A stretch of DNA of 64,000 bases, taken from Symsagittifera roscoffensis. Its lineage: Eukaryota; Xenacoelomorpha; Acoela; Convolutidae. Below are positions 34,086 to 44,002 of the stretch, in pieces. The translations under genes were made by a program, and so were the position numbers. A model generated the notes under the pieces. It was not told the origin of the DNA and ran no database searches. It saw only the letters and a program-made list of their open reading frames with translations. Numbering within the stretch: the stretch's first letter is position 1; every line of letters begins with the position of its first letter. The stretch is from NCBI RefSeq assembly GCF_963678635.1, contig NC_087066.1, positions 60,482,875 through 60,546,874 of the forward strand. Direction: 5' to 3'.

Positions 34086-37000
34086 TTACTTTTTAAATTC
34101 TACTTTCTTTAATATTTTAGATTGGGGGATGAACATTTTGTAGTTTTTACGTGGTTGATTTCGGAGTCTTGTTGTCTTTCTATGTTCTGATTTGTCTATT
34201 TCTTCTTGGGGTATTATTTGTTCTGTCATTTTTCTATTTTTTCTTTGTTTTGGAGATTCTTTATGGTTTTGTGTATTGTTTTTGGTAGCGATTGGTTTTG
34301 TGTTTTGATTTTCGGTGGGGTTATCATTTTGTTCTGTGTTTTTCAGATGTGGTTCGTTTTGAATAATTTTTAATCCTGTGAAAGAATATAATTGGGTTAA
34401 TTCGCGGAGTGCGTATTCTTTTGGGTAATAAGGTAATAGGTTGTTTCGATGCTGAACGATTTCTTTTTTGTTTGAGTCGATAATTTTATATGTGACATCT
34501 GTGGGTTTTGCAATTATTTGATAGGGTCCTTTTCGGAGGGGTTGTAATTTTTTAGAAATTCCTTTTTGAGTATTAAAATTAGGTATTAAAACAAATGTTC
34601 CAATTTTTAAATCGGAAGCTGGTGTAAAACGTGAATTGATTTGTTCATTTATGTTTTGTCTTTGTAATAACTTTTTCGTTATTTTTTGGTAAATTTCATT
34701 GTGTTTCTTATCTCTATTTAAAATCCATTCGGTGTGTGTACCGGAGGCTAATTTAAGGATTTGTGGGTGATGAAAATGATCTTCATCGTGCGTATGTAAT
34801 GGTAGGTTATAACAAATTGAGTCTTTATTTGGTTGACAATAACCTTGTGCGTTTTTATGGGAATTTGCTGTAAACATTATTGGTTTGCGTGGCTTTTGGT
34901 TGAAAACCATTTCGTATGGTGACATTCCTAAAGTTGTCGTGATTTGTGAATTATATGCTAATGGAAATAATTTTACATCTGCTGACCATTCGGTATATTT
35001 GGTATCATTTCCGTTGATGATACATCTAAGATATTCTTGTAGTGAACGGTTCATACCTTCGACTAAGCCGTTTGTCCAAGGTGCATGAGATGTACGTGGT
35101 TTGTGTTTAATGTTGTATAAATGACATAGTGTTATTATTTCATTATTTATGAATTCTGTACCATTGTCTGTGACTAAAATTTCTGGTAGTCCAAATTTTG
35201 CTATCCAGTGTTCATAAAGTGTTGTGTATGCGTAATAAGCGTTACAATGTGGTACTGGGTTAAGTGCTACATAATGTGTAAATGCGTCAACAATTACCAT
35301 AATGTAGGAGTTTCCTTCTGATGAGGGTGAAATTGGTCCTTTAGTATCAAATGAGATACGATGATTAAAGTATAAACTTTGTCCTTTAAAATCTTGTTTT
35401 TGTGCTATTTGTTTTTGATTTGGGTAAGGTTTATTTAATTGACATACTATACAATCATTGCATAGTACTTTTATCCAAATTGGTGCATTTGGGAAGTAAA
35501 AATTTTGTATAAAATTTGAATATGTTTTCTCTGATCCAGAGTGTCCTTTAATGTTTTGTGTATGTGAAATATTAAAAGCTATAAGAATCATACTTATAGG
35601 GAGACAGGGAACTGTAGATTCATTAAGGTTGTACTCTAAAAGGTCTGTATTTTCGTTAATTGTTGTATTGTTAAACTTGCGAAAGTATCGGAGGAGTGTT
35701 TTGTTTCCTAGAATGGTTGAATCTGCTTTGATAGGTTTAGTTTTATATTTGTGCCATGATTTTAGTTGTCGAATTACTGGGTCAAGGTTTTGATATTGTT
35801 TCAGTGTTGAAATTGTAATTGTTTCTGTTGGGGGGAGAAAAATGTTTTCGATTTCTAATTTAGATAATGGTATCGTATCAAGTGGGTCGTGAAGGTCAAA
35901 AACTTGATTTATTGTGTATTTTGAATCATTTGTTTGTGGTCCTGATAAATTTATTTTATCAGTTAAATCTTCTTTTTCAATTAGTGGAAAATGGTCTTTT
36001 TTAGGTAGGTGTTGTTTTGTTCGTTTTTGTTGGGTGTTATTTTTTATCCATTGAGAATATGGAATTGGTTTAAAAGTTGATGTTCCAAGTAGGTCAACTT
36101 CATAATGATTATTTTGACAATCTAAATAAAGTGGGAAATGTTGTAAATTATTTATTTGTGATTGTTCAATATCAGTTTTTACTGCATATTTGCATTCTAA
36201 TCGAGGTGATGTTTCGTTTTCTGCAAGGTAGAATTTTATATTTTTGGGTATTTCAACTGTTGTTTTTCGTGTAAGTAATTCAGGTGGTGTATTTCGACTT
36301 AAGGTGTCTGGTAATGCAAGATTTTTTCCTGCAGTCCAAACTATATGTAAGTTTGGAAATTTCATTAGAATTAGTTGAAATCTGTAAACTCGGTGGTTTG
36401 GGTTAGATTTCTGTGTAAAAAGAAAGATGATTGGTTTGTGGTCTGTGAACAAAACTGTGGGATGTTTTGATCCAAGTATCAGAAATTCATATTCTGTAAG
36501 TGTATATATTATGGCTGTACATTCTCTCATTAGAGTTGAGAGTCGTAGCTCTGCTTGAGTGAATAATCGAGAATTTGCTGATATGAGGTTCATTTTATTT
36601 GTACCATTATGTGATTGTAATAATGCTGCGCCGATGCCAAAGTTCGAAGCATCGCACATTGCATAAAATGGTTGATCAGGGTCTGGAATTGTGTTTGAAA
36701 TTTGTTCAGTTAAAAGTTTCTTTATTTCTTCGAATCGTGTTTGATGTTCTGTATTCCATTCAAAGTTGTTTTGTTGTCTAAGGATGTTATAAAATGGTCG
36801 TAGGTATAATTGCATTTTATAAACATATTTACTTAAAAAGTTTAACATTCCAAGGAACTCTTGGATTTTCTTTTTATTTGTTGGTGGTTGAAGTTTTTGA
36901 ATAGCGTCAATGCGTGATTTCAGTGGAGTGATTGTTTTTCTTTCTATATTATGTCCTAAGAATTTAACTCTAGTCAAAAAGAAGTGTGATTTATCGGGGG

Positions 37001-40000
37001 CGGCCTTCAGATTTTCGTTCTGAAGTATTTGGTGATATGTTTCTAAAACTTTGAACATTTCGTCTTTTGTTTGTGATTGCATAAAAACATCGTCTAAATA
37101 GGTGATTGCGTTTTTCTTGAGTATTAGTGGTCTAAAAATTTTGCTCATAAAGGCTGAAAATGCTGCTGGTCCTATGGATATTCCATAGAATAAGCGGTTG
37201 AATTCATATTGTTGGTTTCCGATAACAAATTGTGTTAAACGTCGTGATTGTTCATCTAGTGGCATTTGATTGTATGCACTATTCATGTCGGCGGTTGTGA
37301 AGTATTTGCCGTTTATTTTTGTTAAAATAACTTGTATTGGTTCAATGGGCCAATTACATTTTGATTCATCTATGAGTGAATTGAGGTATCTAGCATCGAG
37401 AACGATTTTTAACGATTCTCCTTTAGCTAGAATGATAACGGGGTTGATGAATGTGTTGCCTTTTGGTTGTTCTTCTTTATTAACCGGTGATATAATGTTG
37501 TATTGCTCTAAAATATCGAGTAATCTGTTTACTTTATCATGTAAGTGAATTGGTACTTTACTTGCTCTTTGTTTTTTGAAAACTGCGTCTGGTTTTAATG
37601 GGAGATGTAGTGATGAACTGATTTTGCCAACATCGAATTTTGATGTTGCATAGACTGATGAATATTGAATTAGCTGTTTGGCTAACTTTTCAAATTCGTC
37701 TTGTGTTATTTGTGAATGTTGGAAATTAAACATTGTTAAAAATTTCTGTTGGTCCTCTGTGTAGTTACTGATGTTGAATGTAGGTTTGAAATATGGAGTT
37801 TTTGTGAAATAATCCGTATTTCTGTTTTCGTTACTTATTATATTATTTATAGATAATTCTTCATTAAGAATTGTAGATTGGCAAATATCTAGTAATTGGA
37901 GTATATTATTTACGCGATAGGCTTTTTCGTGTATTGGTGATATTGTTGCGTTGGTTTCACAATATCCTAAAAGTCCTAATGGTAATGTTACTTGGTAAGG
38001 TGTGTTGTTATAGACATGTAAGGAGATGATATCTGAATTCGAATTTTTCAAATATTTTATTGAAGAGATTGTGATTTTGAAAAATTTATGAATCGGTTTG
38101 AATTCAAAATCTGACATATAAAATTTTTGTTTGTTTTGTGCTTTATCATATTGGTGAACTTGTTTGATTGAAAAATTATAGATGTTTCCTGATAGTGGTT
38201 TCAGGTGTTTTCTTTGTTGGTTAAATATCGGATAAAATTTTGAAAAGAATGGTGGTTGTTTATTCAATCTTTGAAAAAATGTTAAGGATGTTTCTTTTGT
38301 TTTTGTATATTTATCTTTGATTAATATTTTACTATTTAGTATGTTAATTGTTGGTATATACTTTGAAATAAATGGTATTCCAATGATATTATATTTAATA
38401 TCGGTGATATGGAATATTTGTTTAAATGGCTTATTTAAAATTTTACTTTGTTCCATTGTTCTGGTAGGGAGGAGAAATAATTGGATTTTTCCGTAGTTTA
38501 TCAATGTTGATCCTTGTGCTGTCGCTAGTTTGCTGGAGGTTTCAAGAGGTGTTAGCTTTGGGTGTAAGATTTTTATTTCATTCCATGTGGGAATGTTTAT
38601 TATGTTTGATTCTGCTCCTGAATCAATTAAAAAATCTATTTCAAGGTCTGGTGGTTGAAATTCTTTATTTCTTGGGCTTTCTAAGAGAAATGGTATTGTC
38701 CAAATTTTTTCTTTGGGTTGTTCTTTTTGTATATTTTGATAAATGTGGTTTGTATTCAAGCATTTTGTTTTGGTATTTTTATTGGTTTGATTTGTAGTGT
38801 TTATCTCATTTGTTTCTTGCGTCGTTGGTGTGGAATTTATGGGTGTAGTGTAATGATTTTGAAGAATTTGTGATTGATTTTCATATATATGTGATGGAAA
38901 GGGTTGTTCATATATGACAGATTCATAGTCATTTTCGACTTTTATCATATTGATATCAAGAGTGTTTTCAGTATCACTTTCTGAATCTGATGATGTACAG
39001 TTTATTTGATTGAGTTGTAACGTATCAGTTACTGTGTCATCAATACCTGGAGGGTCTGATGTTGTTTCTGGGTTAGCTTGTACTTGATTGATTTGTCTTT
39101 GATGTTTAGGTGTACTGCTTCTGTGACGATTATTAGAGTTATTGTAGTGATTATTATTTCGGTGTGGTGATTGGGAATAATTTCGATAGCGATTATTATA
39201 ACTTGGGTGTCGGTTTTGTGAATTATTTCGCGATCTGTTTTGGTAATTATTGTTTGGTCTGTTATAGTTCGATCTATTATATGAGTTATTCCTTGATCGG
39301 TTGTTCGGGTAATTCTGGTTTCGGTTGTTTGAATAACTTCTGTTTCGATTATAGGAGTAGTTTCTATTCCTATTGTATGATGAATTTCGTGATTGGTTGT
39401 TTGGATAATAGTTATTTCTTGATTGAGAATTAGATCTAGAAACAAATCGTTGTGTATTTGAATTTGATCTGGAGTAGTTATTTCGACTATTCGGTCTATT
39501 GTAGTGATTTTGTGATGAATTATACGTGTTTCTTCGTTCTGGTGATCTTCCTCTATAACTTGAGTTATATGGAGATTGATTTCTTGTATAGCTTGTATTG
39601 TTTGGGAGTGGTTTTCCTGAACTGTTGTTGCTGTATACATTTTTGTTTGGTAGGTTTTGATCTTTTTTCATGTATTGATAAAATGATTTATTTGGTTCTT
39701 TGTATTTTTGAGGTTTATTTTGACTATCTTGTTGTTTTTGTCTACATTCGGAAATACTATGTCCGTATCGTCGGCAATAATTACACCATTTTTTGAAAGA
39801 TGGTTTGCCTTTAAAGTTCGGGTTCTTTTCGTAAATATTGAGTATTTCAGTGATTTTTTCAACGAGATCTGTTTCTGATTCTTGTATATTATTAATATTA
39901 GTGGGAGTCGTTTCAATTTTGTTAACGTATTGTAATTTCAGATTTTCCGTTTCTTCTAATTTCATTGTGATTTCTGCTTGTTCTAGTTTGTCTACTAGTT

Positions 40001-42308
40001 TTCTAAAATCTAAATCGGGTTCTCGAATTGAAGAAGGATGTGATGCTCTCTTTTTTATTGCTATTTTCCTTAATTGTGGTGTTAAGGTCATCATTAAGAT
40101 TTCTGTCATCTTAGTGTTTTTATAGTCATGTGTATTTAGTGAATATGCTTTTCGAACTAGTGTTTTGATTCTTACTGCTATTTGCTTGATGGTTTCGTTT
40201 GGTAATCTGCGAATTTCATTACATAAAACTCTTTGTTGTTGTTTGTTTCTTTCGGAGTCAAACATTTTTGAAAATTCTTGTGTAAATCTTTTCCAGTTTG
40301 ATTTTATTTCTTGAGGTAGTACTGAAAACCATTTTTGGGCTGCGCCATCTAAGGTTGTTTGTATCAACGCTGTGCGTCGATGTATCCAGTTTTGATGTAG
40401 TGGCGTGTTAATTGGTTCAGGTCCAATATTTAAAATTAAATTTGCTGTTACTGCATTTAAGTAATCTTCTACAGAGTATTCAGGGTCTGTTCCTGTGAAA
40501 ACCATTAAGGGTTTATTTGATGTTATTGATGATCCACCCATAAGGTATGGATTCATTGTCATTTGTAATGATTCAGCTGCATTTGGCATTTGAGAAAAAT
40601 TTGAAAGTTGGTTTCTTGTTATTTCATGTTGTTGAAGATAATACGGGAGTGGTATTTCATTTTGCATTTGTGATGGTTGATACGAGTGTGTAGTCATTGG
40701 ATTTTGTTGTTGAATTGGTTGAAAAGATTGTATATTAATTGGATTTGGTTGTTGAATTGGTTGTTGATATTGTGCATCTATTGATTGTGGAGAAAAATTT
40801 CTATGGTTTGTACGTGTTTTCTGTATTCCTTGTCTACGATATTCTTGAGTATTTGGTGCAAATATATCTGGTTGTAAGAAATCTTCATCTGAGGATAAAT
40901 AATCCATTTGATAAGATGTTTGTTTTTTATTTTTATTTTGTTGAAAAAATGGGTAATTTTCACTGCGATCCTGTGGAGGATTTGGTTGAAAATTTAAGGA
41001 ATTATATTGGGCCGTTGGGTTATCCCAGTTTCGAGGTTTTGTATATTGATTAAAATTTCTTTGTGGTTTATAATTTGTTTTTGATGGATGTGTATAATTA
41101 TAATTATGGTCTGCAAAGTTGTTTCTAGTGAATGTTTTGCGTGTTTTTGATGGTATTGTCATGGGTTTGTATGTTTGGTAATCCATATGTGAATATTTAG
41201 GGGCAACCGAAGGTTTAACGGTTGATTGTAAGGTTACCTGTGTTTGTGAAGGATTTGTATTTCTTGGTGTTGTTAAATTTGGGCGTATTGGTGAAATACT
41301 TTGTTGTGTAGTTGTTGTGTGTACAATTTCTTCATTTATGAAGTGTGATGGTGTCTGTATATCTTGTTGAGTAAGATTCCTAGTTCCATTGAGGTTTTCA
41401 TTGTGTATGACTGTAGAGTTTAAACTATTATTTTGTGTATCGGGTAAAAATGTATTATAGTTTAATGGTGTTGCATCAATTGTTAATGGTATTACTCTTA
41501 CATAATCTCTTATGTAAGATATTGTACCTATTGCTTGACTTGAGATTGATTGTGGAAAGTTTATAAATACGGGATGAGACCATTCGGGGTCCCAAACATA
41601 ATCTGATTGTTCTGTGATAGCTGTATCATCGTTCGAGTTTTGGGGTCTAAAATTTTTTCTTGCTTGTGCAATTAAATCAATATTGTGTGTAAAATAATCT
41701 ATTATGAACCATGCTAAAATTTTTTGTAAATCGTGTTTGGTATGTTGTGAAACGTCGTCTTTCGTGAAATTTTCTTTAATGATGTTTAAATAACTAGAGA
41801 GTAGTGTGATTTCATGTCGTACTCTTAAATGTTTAGATGTTTCTGTCGGTGAGACATTTGTTAATGGGAGTTCATTTTCTAATATCGAAATATAACTATA
41901 TATTAGTGCGAAAACTTCATTGGTGAAAATGGAGTTTGCTCTTTGTGAGTTATGGTATTGTATGCTTTTTATATATTCTGAAAAAACTTTTGAAAATTCT
42001 AAATCAAGGTCGTCTGTTTGAATAGTGTATGTTCTATTATTATGGTTTGGGGAAGTGAATTCTATAGAGTAGATTCCATATTGTTGTGTTATGTTGCATA
42101 TATCTTTTAGATAGTGATCTATGATTTGTCTTTTGATTTTTACATCGGGGAACTCTGTTTTACATGGACTGATTCCGGGTTCAAATAAATTTACGAGTAA
42201 ATTTTGACAAAATATGTGTTGTCCTCTATCAGTATCTGCATCTACTATAAAAGGAAAGATTTCATCATCATCTGGAGTTTCGTCACCTGGGGTGTGCGTT
42301 GAACTCAT
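34086..42308 (-). CDS. gag-pol: Gag-Pol polyprotein, 2740 aa, single frame
   Basis: One uninterrupted frame encodes Gag and Pol with no frameshift. Landmarks by residue: capsid-like region about 610-800 (WFSVLPQEIKSNW); CCHC zinc knuckle C842-C845-H850-C855; Asn/Arg/Ser/Tyr low-complexity tract about 880-1080; retropepsin active site D1229-S-G; reverse transcriptase with YLDD at 1737-1740; RNase H D1886; integrase HHCC starting H2249 and H2256 with a CNDC-IVC pair; integrase catalytic D2321, D2381 and E2417, giving a 35-residue D-E spacing; then a GPY/F-like module (LRKGPYQI). RNase H precedes integrase, the Ty3/gypsy and retroviral order. All catalytic residues are present. The roughly 600-residue N-terminus before the capsid-like part is long for Gag and is Gln/Asn/Pro-rich. 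The start ATG overlaps the 155-aa ORF by 26 nt. Confidence 0.96.
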   Translation of the reverse strand: MSSTHTPGDETPDDDEIFPFIVDADTDRGQHIFCQNLLVNLFEPGISPCKTEFPDVKIKRQIIDHYLKDICNITQQYGIYSIEFTSPNHNNRTYTIQTDDLDLEFSKVFSEYIKSIQYHNSQRANSIFTNEVFALIYSYISILENELPLTNVSPTETSKHLRVRHEITLLSSYLNIIKENFTKDDVSQHTKHDLQKILAWFIIDYFTHNIDLIAQARKNFRPQNSNDDTAITEQSDYVWDPEWSHPVFINFPQSISSQAIGTISYIRDYVRVIPLTIDATPLNYNTFLPDTQNNSLNSTVIHNENLNGTRNLTQQDIQTPSHFINEEIVHTTTTQQSISPIRPNLTTPRNTNPSQTQVTLQSTVKPSVAPKYSHMDYQTYKPMTIPSKTRKTFTRNNFADHNYNYTHPSKTNYKPQRNFNQYTKPRNWDNPTAQYNSLNFQPNPPQDRSENYPFFQQNKNKKQTSYQMDYLSSDEDFLQPDIFAPNTQEYRRQGIQKTRTNHRNFSPQSIDAQYQQPIQQPNPINIQSFQPIQQQNPMTTHSYQPSQMQNEIPLPYYLQQHEITRNQLSNFSQMPNAAESLQMTMNPYLMGGSSITSNKPLMVFTGTDPEYSVEDYLNAVTANLILNIGPEPINTPLHQNWIHRRTALIQTTLDGAAQKWFSVLPQEIKSNWKRFTQEFSKMFDSERNKQQQRVLCNEIRRLPNETIKQIAVRIKTLVRKAYSLNTHDYKNTKMTEILMMTLTPQLRKIAIKKRASHPSSIREPDLDFRKLVDKLEQAEITMKLEETENLKLQYVNKIETTPTNINNIQESETDLVEKITEILNIYEKNPNFKGKPSFKKWCNYCRRYGHSISECRQKQQDSQNKPQKYKEPNKSFYQYMKKDQNLPNKNVYSNNSSGKPLPNNTSYTRNQSPYNSSYRGRSPERRNTYNSSQNHYNRPNSRNNYSRSNSNTQRFVSRSNSQSRNNYYPNNQSRNSSYNRNRNYSYNRNRSYSNNRNQNYPNNRSRNNSYNRSNYNRPNNNYQNRSRNNSQNRHPSYNNRYRNYSQSPHRNNNHYNNSNNRHRSSTPKHQRQINQVQANPETTSDPPGIDDTVTDTLQLNQINCTSSDSESDTENTLDINMIKVENDYESVIYEQPFPSHIYENQSQILQNHYTTPINSTPTTQETNEINTTNQTNKNTKTKCLNTNHIYQNIQKEQPKEKIWTIPFLLESPRNKEFQPPDLEIDFLIDSGAESNIINIPTWNEIKILHPKLTPLETSSKLATAQGSTLINYGKIQLFLLPTRTMEQSKILNKPFKQIFHITDIKYNIIGIPFISKYIPTINILNSKILIKDKYTKTKETSLTFFQRLNKQPPFFSKFYPIFNQQRKHLKPLSGNIYNFSIKQVHQYDKAQNKQKFYMSDFEFKPIHKFFKITISSIKYLKNSNSDIISLHVYNNTPYQVTLPLGLLGYCETNATISPIHEKAYRVNNILQLLDICQSTILNEELSINNIISNENRNTDYFTKTPYFKPTFNISNYTEDQQKFLTMFNFQHSQITQDEFEKLAKQLIQYSSVYATSKFDVGKISSSLHLPLKPDAVFKKQRASKVPIHLHDKVNRLLDILEQYNIISPVNKEEQPKGNTFINPVIILAKGESLKIVLDARYLNSLIDESKCNWPIEPIQVILTKINGKYFTTADMNSAYNQMPLDEQSRRLTQFVIGNQQYEFNRLFYGISIGPAAFSAFMSKIFRPLILKKNAITYLDDVFMQSQTKDEMFKVLETYHQILQNENLKAAPDKSHFFLTRVKFLGHNIERKTITPLKSRIDAIQKLQPPTNKKKIQEFLGMLNFLSKYVYKMQLYLRPFYNILRQQNNFEWNTEHQTRFEEIKKLLTEQISNTIPDPDQPFYAMCDASNFGIGAALLQSHNGTNKMNLISANSRLFTQAELRLSTLMRECTAIIYTLTEYEFLILGSKHPTVLFTDHKPIIFLFTQKSNPNHRVYRFQLILMKFPNLHIVWTAGKNLALPDTLSRNTPPELLTRKTTVEIPKNIKFYLAENETSPRLECKYAVKTDIEQSQINNLQHFPLYLDCQNNHYEVDLLGTSTFKPIPYSQWIKNNTQQKRTKQHLPKKDHFPLIEKEDLTDKINLSGPQTNDSKYTINQVFDLHDPLDTIPLSKLEIENIFLPPTETITISTLKQYQNLDPVIRQLKSWHKYKTKPIKADSTILGNKTLLRYFRKFNNTTINENTDLLEYNLNESTVPCLPISMILIAFNISHTQNIKGHSGSEKTYSNFIQNFYFPNAPIWIKVLCNDCIVCQLNKPYPNQKQIAQKQDFKGQSLYFNHRISFDTKGPISPSSEGNSYIMVIVDAFTHYVALNPVPHCNAYYAYTTLYEHWIAKFGLPEILVTDNGTEFINNEIITLCHLYNIKHKPRTSHAPWTNGLVEGMNRSLQEYLRCIINGNDTKYTEWSADVKLFPLAYNSQITTTLGMSPYEMVFNQKPRKPIMFTANSHKNAQGYCQPNKDSICYNLPLHTHDEDHFHHPQILKLASGTHTEWILNRDKKHNEIYQKITKKLLQRQNINEQINSRFTPASDLKIGTFVLIPNFNTQKGISKKLQPLRKGPYQIIAKPTDVTYKIIDSNKKEIVQHRNNLLPYYPKEYALRELTQLYSFTGLKIIQNEPHLKNTEQNDNPTENQNTKPIATKNNTQNHKESPKQRKNRKMTEQIIPQEEIDKSEHRKTTRLRNQPRKNYKMFIPQSKILKKVEFKK

Positions 42309-42750
42309 TTTTTCGTTCGATGACTGTTAATATGTAATTATTAATGTGTCGAATTGGTTGATTCCAGTTGTATAGATGTACTGGTTTGTGTTTATACTGC
42401 TTTTTTATTCTTCTTTTTCCTCTTTGTGATGAATTTGAAGTTGTTTCTGAGTCAGAAAAATATAATTGATCGTGTTGTGGGTAATTTTTATCTATTGATT
42501 CTTTTAGTTTGTAGAGTTCGTCTAAACTGTTGGTTTCTGATTCTGAAAATGCGTTTCGATTTTTTGAAAATCTTTTTCGTGTTATTTGTCTTTGTTTAGT
42601 GATTATTTTTCTCTTTAGTGTTTGTCGTTTTGTTCGAATGTATCCAACTGTTTGTGTATGAGGTGTGATTACAAGGTCGTATTTTTTGTTATCTATTTCA
42701 CAATTGTGTAAAACGATTGTTTGTTTATTCCCTAGGTTTTTAAATGACAT
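42283..42750 (-). CDS. Basic 155-aa accessory ORF upstream of gag
   Basis: 155 residues, strongly Lys/Arg-rich between about 38 and 62 (RTKRQTLKRK, KQRQITRKRF) and again near 108-122 (RGKRRIKKQYKHK), with a Ser/Asp/Glu-rich acidic stretch between. The pattern suggests a nuclear or nucleic-acid-binding protein; this is inference. It is the first ATG frame of any length ahead of gag and overlaps the Gag-Pol start by 26 nt in another frame. No family recognised. Ty3/gypsy elements do not normally have a gene here. Confidence 0.6.
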   Translation of the reverse strand: MSFKNLGNKQTIVLHNCEIDNKKYDLVITPHTQTVGYIRTKRQTLKRKIITKQRQITRKRFSKNRNAFSESETNSLDELYKLKESIDKNYPQHDQLYFSDSETTSNSSQRGKRRIKKQYKHKPVHLYNWNQPIRHINNYILTVIERKNEFNAHPR

Positions 42751-44002
42751 AAGGTTTAGGATGACGGGTGCAAAAGGTTGTTAAATGATTTCTATTTTCC
42801 TAAACTGTTAGTTCTTACGATTTTTTGGTTAGCTTAACCTGGGTCTATTTGTTTAGGGTTGGAGAGAAAAGTATATCGATTCCGAAGAATGATTTTTACT
42901 TTCTCGTGACTAGTATAAGCTAAGGTGTTAACTTACTTAATCTTACTTAGGGGTAGTGATTGTGTTCAAGGGTTGGAGAATAGTAAATCGATCCACAAGG
43001 TTCAGGTATAATTAGAACGCGAGTAGTTCGTTAGATACTATTTTAAACTTACTAAGTCTAAGATTTATCCTGGGTCTGGTAAGAGGGGGGATCAAGTGAA
43101 GGATGAATAACCGAAGTTCTTCACTGTTTATCCTAATTTGAATGATTAGTTTTGTTTAAAAATTTCTATTAGTCTTGGGTCTTTAGAAAGGGTTGGGTAG
43201 TGAATCGACGTTTGAGGTCGTTAGACACTAATTAAGTGGGTGGGGGAGAACAAAGTTGTTCTGTTTGATCCAAGGATAAGCCTTGATGATCAAATTTAAA
43301 ATGTAATGAAGTAGAAAATGATTTAAGATCCAAGGATAAGCCTTGATGATCTGGTTTTAAAATTAAGTGACTTTAAGTTTTAATGAGGTTTTAAATTTGT
43401 GTAAAGGAAGGATTTAGTATTTTATGATATTAGTGAGTTGATGATTGCTGTTATGTTTTAGGTGATGAAGCTGGAACAACAGGATGATTTATGATTACTA
43501 ACCATTTATTGTCATGCTACTAATTTTTATTTTTATTTTCCAATAAATATTTTTCAAACATGTTTTGTATAATACTGCAGAATTTTAGGAAAACGATCTT
43601 AGATCTTTTTATCAATCGTTATTGTATAATATTAATTTTGTTTAGCGCCTGAAATGATTTTGAAGATTTACTTCAAGGTTTTATGTTTGCAAATGGAAAT
43701 CTAAATTCATTGCAAGTAGTATTCGAAATATAAAAGTTTGTTCTGGCTTTTGCCGAACTATCATGTAACTATACGGCAAGTTTCTACTTTGTCGTATGTC
43801 GTCTTTGGTTCGATGTCTTCTTCCAATTCCGGGTAGTTCTATTATGGTTCGGAATATTGGCTCGGATCTATTGAGTCGGAGAGACATTTCAATTAAATTA
43901 TTGTCGTATAACATTTTGTAAATGTTTTTGTCTAATTTCTAATCTAATTTTGGTTAATTCTAATCTAATAAGGTCTTGTTCGAGACTTATGGTCGCACCA
44001 GA
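42751..44002 (-). promoter_or_regulatory. Long 5' leader of the giant element with repeated hairpins
   Basis: 1.25 kb between the 5' LTR and the first accessory ORF. It holds two identical 25-nt copies (43267-43291 and 43327-43351) each able to fold as CAAGG-loop-CCTTG, and three diverged copies of a GGGTTGGAGAATAG-type block (near 42858, 42971 and 43186 on the plus strand). A GTAAGT donor-like site lies near 42937 on the minus strand. A 77-codon frame at 43681-43914 is possible but unsupported. Packaging, dimerisation or splice-control signals would be expected in such a leader. Confidence 0.55.
43983..44000 (-). promoter_or_regulatory. Primer-binding site
   Basis: Read in element orientation, TGGTGCGACCATAAGTCT begins 2 nt inside the 5' LTR. 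TGG pairs with the CCA end of a tRNA, as expected for minus-strand priming. I could not identify the tRNA. Confidence 0.8.

Noticed and set aside
38504-39796. Several plus-strand frames of 80-115 codons opposite gag-pol
   Set aside because: They are antisense shadows of the Gag-Pol frame, produced by its skewed base composition.
43681-43914. 77-aa ORF in the 5' leader of the giant element as a genuine leader protein
   Set aside because: Short, without motif or composition like the other ORFs. It might be an upstream exon, but no clear donor was seen within it.
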